From assembly GCA_964614605.1 (NCBI GenBank), contig CAZTLU010000069.1, forward strand, positions 1 through 7,899: a stretch of DNA of 7,899 nucleotides, given 5' to 3'. The stretch is from Fimenecus sp964614605 (GTDB taxonomy: Bacteria > Bacillota > Clostridia > Oscillospirales > Acutalibacteraceae). The notes beneath the pieces are model-generated. The model ran no database searches and was not told the origin of the DNA. It saw nothing but the letters and a program-made list of their open reading frames with translations. Both the position numbers and the translations under genes were made by a program. Of the stretch, positions 6,334-7,899 are shown piece after piece (the stretch's first letter is position 1; each line of letters starts with the position of its first letter).

Positions 6334-7286
6334 TGAGCGTCACCTCCGTTCACATCAGTTATGTCGTCAAGGTATTTTGAATAGTCAATATCCTCAATAC
6401 CGTAATTTCTCATAAACTCTTCAAGCTCCTTATCGCTGTTTGGTTGTTCATAGAAGCTGTTATTCTGTTTCTTTTCGATTATATCAGGAGATTTAACCTC
6501 TTCGCGAAGCTGCTCAACATTCTGCTGAATTTCAGCCTCGGCGGCTTCGATAAGCTCTTCTTTTGTTTCGGGCTTATGTTCTTCTTCCATTACGGGCTCC
6601 GCAGGAGCTTCAACACGATATTTTTCACCGCTGTCAGAAACAACCTGACCCTTATGTATTGTAATTACGCGGTGGTTGAAACGACGCACAAGCTCGTGCT
6701 CGTGAGTTACCATTACAACCGTTGTGCCGTTTGCGTTGATATGGTTGAGCAAATCAACAATTTCATAAGACATTTCCGGGTCGATATTACCTGTGGGCTC
6801 GTCCGCAATAATGACGCCTGCATTGTTTACAAGTGCGCGGGCAAGAGCTACTCTCTGCTGCTCACCACCCGAAAGCTGTGTGGGGAAATGACGCGCTTTA
6901 GAAGTAAGACCCACCAGACTCAACACATAGGGAACTCTTTTACGAATTTCCTTTTCTTTTGCACCGATAACGCGCATTGCGAATGCAACATTATCATAAA
7001 CCGTCATATTGGGAATAAGACGGAAATCCTGGAAAACAATACCCATTGTTCTGCGGAACTTCGGAATATCCTTTTTCTTGATTTTGTTAAGATTATAGTT
7101 ATTTACAATGGCAGTGCCGCTATCGGGCACCTGCTCACGCATAATTATTTTAAGAAATGTACTTTTACCCGCACCTGATGAACCAACAATAAAGACAAAT
7201 TCACCGTCGTTTATTTTAATTGAAACATTATTAAGTGCGTGCGTACCGTTTTCATATGTTTTTGAAACATTTTTGAATTCAATCAC
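6330..7286 (-). CDS. ftsE: Cell division ATP-binding protein FtsE with long acidic C-terminal extension
   Basis: Cytoplasmic ABC ATPase that powers the FtsX switch. Numbered from the chosen start, Walker A is GSSGAGKST (35-43), the Q-loop VFQDF (84-88), the ABC signature LSGGEQQR (138-145), Walker B VIIADEPTG (158-166), and the H-loop His195 in THEHE. FtsE is usually about 225-230 aa. This one is 318 aa because residues from about 219 form an extra charged tail rich in Glu, Lys and Pro. The tail ends in a segment with several aromatic residues, MRNYGIEDIDYSKYLDDI (291-308). The start is GTG at 7284-7286, giving the family N-terminus MIEFKNVSKTY with AAGG 8 nt upstream. The frame stays open to 7352, but that part has no family similarity or suitable ribosome site. 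It is the first gene of the operon, about 80 nt downstream of the predicted transcription start. Confidence 0.96.
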   Translation of the reverse strand: MIEFKNVSKTYENGTHALNNVSIKINDGEFVFIVGSSGAGKSTFLKIIMREQVPDSGTAIVNNYNLNKIKKKDIPKFRRTMGIVFQDFRLIPNMTVYDNVAFAMRVIGAKEKEIRKRVPYVLSLVGLTSKARHFPTQLSGGEQQRVALARALVNNAGVIIADEPTGNIDPEMSYEIVDLLNHINANGTTVVMVTHEHELVRRFNHRVITIHKGQVVSDSGEKYRVEAPAEPVMEEEHKPETKEELIEAAEAEIQQNVEQLREEVKSPDIIEKKQNNSFYEQPNSDKELEEFMRNYGIEDIDYSKYLDDITDVNGGDAQ

Positions 7287-7374
7287 AATATGCACCTTAT
7301 CCTTTATGTATTTTAACTTCTGAAATTTTACTGTTTTTGGCCACAATGACACACCATAGCCATTATTAGTTATG

Positions 7375-7403
7375 ATTATACCACAAAATATTGTGTTTGT
7401 CGC
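7375..7403 (-). promoter_or_regulatory. Promoter of the ftsEX operon with an internal inverted repeat
   Basis: On the minus strand, GCGACA (7398-7403, four of six -35 positions) lies 17 bp before a perfect TATAAT (7375-7380). An extended -10 TG dinucleotide is in the right place (TGG before TATAAT). The spacer contains a perfect inverted repeat, CACAA-AATA-TTGTG (7382-7395), placed where a repressor dimer would block polymerase. The predicted transcript starts near 7368. Confidence 0.75.
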
Positions 7404-7496
7404 GGTTTTTAAGAAAAGTTAATATTTATCGTCGATTTATATAAAATTCACTCCGTATATTGTATAAAATAAACAAAGCCCTTGTCTCGCAAAGAC

Positions 7497-7576
7497 ATAT
7501 CGAATGCGAAGCATATATCGAGTTGTAGGCAGTATACCGACAACATATCGAAAATTCTGCAAAGAATTTATATCGA
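7497..7576 (+). repeat. Left arm: four ATATCGA copies with three hairpins
   Basis: Between the four perfect ATATCGA copies lie three hairpins. The first is ATGC-GAA-GCAT (7504-7514), containing GCGAAGC, a sequence known for an unusually stable DNA mini-hairpin. The second is GTTGT.GG with CC.ACAAC (7522-7544, one A/G mismatch, 7-nt loop). The third is AAATTCT-GCAA-AGAATTT (7552-7569, perfect 7-bp stem with a GNRA-type loop). Stem sequences differ completely while pairing is kept. Confidence 0.85.
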
Positions 7577-7596
7577 CAGATAAATTCAACATAAAA

Positions 7597-7624
7597 ATAC
7601 CTGCCATAAACATATAGCAGGTAT
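7597..7624. terminator. Apical hairpin of the element, possible bidirectional terminator
   Basis: A perfect 8-bp stem, ATACCTGC (7597-7604) with GCAGGTAT (7617-7624), encloses a 12-nt loop. On the minus strand the stem runs straight into a T tract (TTTT then A); on the plus strand AA then TTTTT follows. It sits at the exact centre of the palindromic element. It could end the transcript of the PucR-like gene, although only about half of the stem is G/C. Confidence 0.45.
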
Positions 7625-7633
7625 AATTTTTCG

Positions 7634-7709
7634 TCGATATGCAAGCTATGCTTACTCGATATGCTCACCTTACGGTAAGCCCGATATATTTACTTTGTAA
7701 ATTCGATAT
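7634..7709 (-). repeat. Right arm: four inverted heptamers with three hairpins
   Basis: Read on the minus strand, ATATCGA or ATATCGG copies are separated by ATTTAC-AAA-GTAAAT (7688-7702), GCTTACC-GTAA-GGTGAGC (7663-7680, GNRA-type loop) and GTAAGC-ATA-GCTTGC (7641-7655). The last two stems each need one G.U pair on the minus strand; on the plus strand these positions are C/A mismatches. Heptamer spacing is 22, 25 and 22 bp. Confidence 0.85.
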
Positions 7710-7736
7710 GATGCAAATCAAGATTTGTATGAAGAA

Positions 7737-7899
7737 TTAGTATTTTATGGGGTTTGCATCAAGATACTTCTTAACCATCAATGCTACTTTAAATACGATT
7801 GCATCGTCAAATTCGCGAAGGTCAAGACCTGTGAGCTTTTTAATCTTTTCAAGACGGTAAACAAGAGTATTTCTGTGAACAAACAGCTTTCTTGATGTT
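7737..7899 (-). CDS. C-terminal end of a PucR/CdaR-family transcriptional regulator (5' end outside window)
   Basis: The last 53 residues and TAA stop of a protein that begins beyond the right edge. VHRNTLVYRLEKIKKLTGLD is the PucR C-terminal helix-turn-helix signature: the family typically has HRNTL.YRL..I..LTGLDL followed by a helix leading into an A.....L segment, as here. Members such as CdaR and PucR act as DNA-binding regulators of carbon or nitrogen catabolism genes, usually with variable N-terminal sensor domains, so neither ligand nor targets can be named from this fragment. The gene reads toward ftsE but is separated from it by the palindromic element and a promoter, so it is probably a separate transcription unit. 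The palindrome may form its 3' UTR. Confidence 0.88.
   Translation of the reverse strand, partial: TSRKLFVHRNTLVYRLEKIKKLTGLDLREFDDAIVFKVALMVKKYLDANPIKY

Larger units (their letters stand above)
7483..7730. repeat. Large palindromic element: inverted heptamer arrays with intervening hairpins
   Basis: ATATCGA occurs at 7497, 7515, 7545 and 7570. Its complement TCGATAT occurs at 7634, 7656, 7681 (as CCGATAT) and 7703. The gaps between neighbouring copies are filled end to end by hairpins of unrelated sequence. Left-right pairing of the heptamers gives four stacked rungs (7497-7503/7703-7709, 7515-7521/7681-7687, 7545-7551/7656-7662, 7570-7577/7633-7640), three flush four-way junctions and an apical hairpin at 7597-7624. 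Further hairpins abut both ends (7483-7497 and 7711-7730). The element begins 6 nt after the stop of the PucR-like gene and ends about 80 bp before the ftsE promoter. Whether it acts as RNA, as a DNA cruciform or is a mobile repeat cannot be told from one copy. Confidence 0.85.

Noticed and set aside
6444..7178. 244-codon open frame on the plus strand
   Set aside because: Antisense shadow of ftsE, whose ABC motifs are unmistakable on the other strand.
7287..7352. 22-residue N-terminal extension of ftsE
   Set aside because: MIEFKNVSKTY from the GTG at 7286 is the normal FtsE start with a ribosome site at good spacing. The extension has no family similarity.
7426..7668. 80-codon open frame on the minus strand through the palindromic element
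   Set aside because: It is simply the translation of the repeat hairpins: no ribosome site, low-complexity Tyr/Ile/Cys-rich product, and the element's structure explains the sequence better.
7497..7709. CRISPR-like array
   Set aside because: The repeats are only 7 bp, the intervals are 11-23 nt and are themselves palindromes, and orientation flips halfway. No leader or cas gene is visible.

Overview
The window reads as a low-to-mid GC Firmicutes chromosome. It is probably an uncultured gut clostridium (Oscillospiraceae/Ruminococcaceae-like), judging from the ftsE-ftsX-M23-S41 gene order, the greA-lysS pair, the Gram-positive Shine-Dalgarno sites and the use of GTG and TTG starts. The taxonomic placement is inference. 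Every convincing gene lies on the minus strand, so transcription runs from high to low coordinates.

In transcription order, the window opens with the last 53 residues of a PucR/CdaR-type regulator (7737-7899). A 450-bp intergenic region follows. It holds an elaborate palindromic repeat element (7483-7730) and then a good sigma-A-type promoter (7375-7403). Next comes a tightly packed cell-envelope operon: ftsE (6330-7286, long acidic tail), ftsX (4-bp overlap), a secreted coiled-coil/LytM protein of the PcsB/EnvC type (11-bp overlap), and a membrane-anchored S41/CtpA-family protein. In bacteria FtsEX is an ABC-type transmembrane switch that turns peptidoglycan hydrolysis on at division through an extracellular coiled-coil partner, and the operon fits that scheme. 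Both extracellular enzymes carry substitutions at catalytic positions: the LytM domain lacks its first zinc histidine, and the S41 domain lacks both its Ser and its Lys. The cassette may therefore regulate other enzymes rather than cut anything itself.

A rho-independent terminator follows the S41 gene. Its 3' arm is also the ribosome binding site of the next gene, a cysteine-rich protein of unknown function (2048-2815). The end of that gene contains a perfect-consensus promoter (TTGACA, 17 bp, TATAAT) that drives the greA-lysS pair. lysS runs off the left edge with only its last few codons missing.

The most unusual item is the repeat element at 7483-7730. The heptamer ATATCGA occurs four times in the left half and its complement four times in the right half (one copy with a single change). 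Between successive copies lie short hairpins of unrelated sequence that abut the heptamers without a gap. Pairing left with right gives four stacked rungs, three flush four-way junctions and an apical hairpin. I do not recognise this as a named RNA or repeat family.
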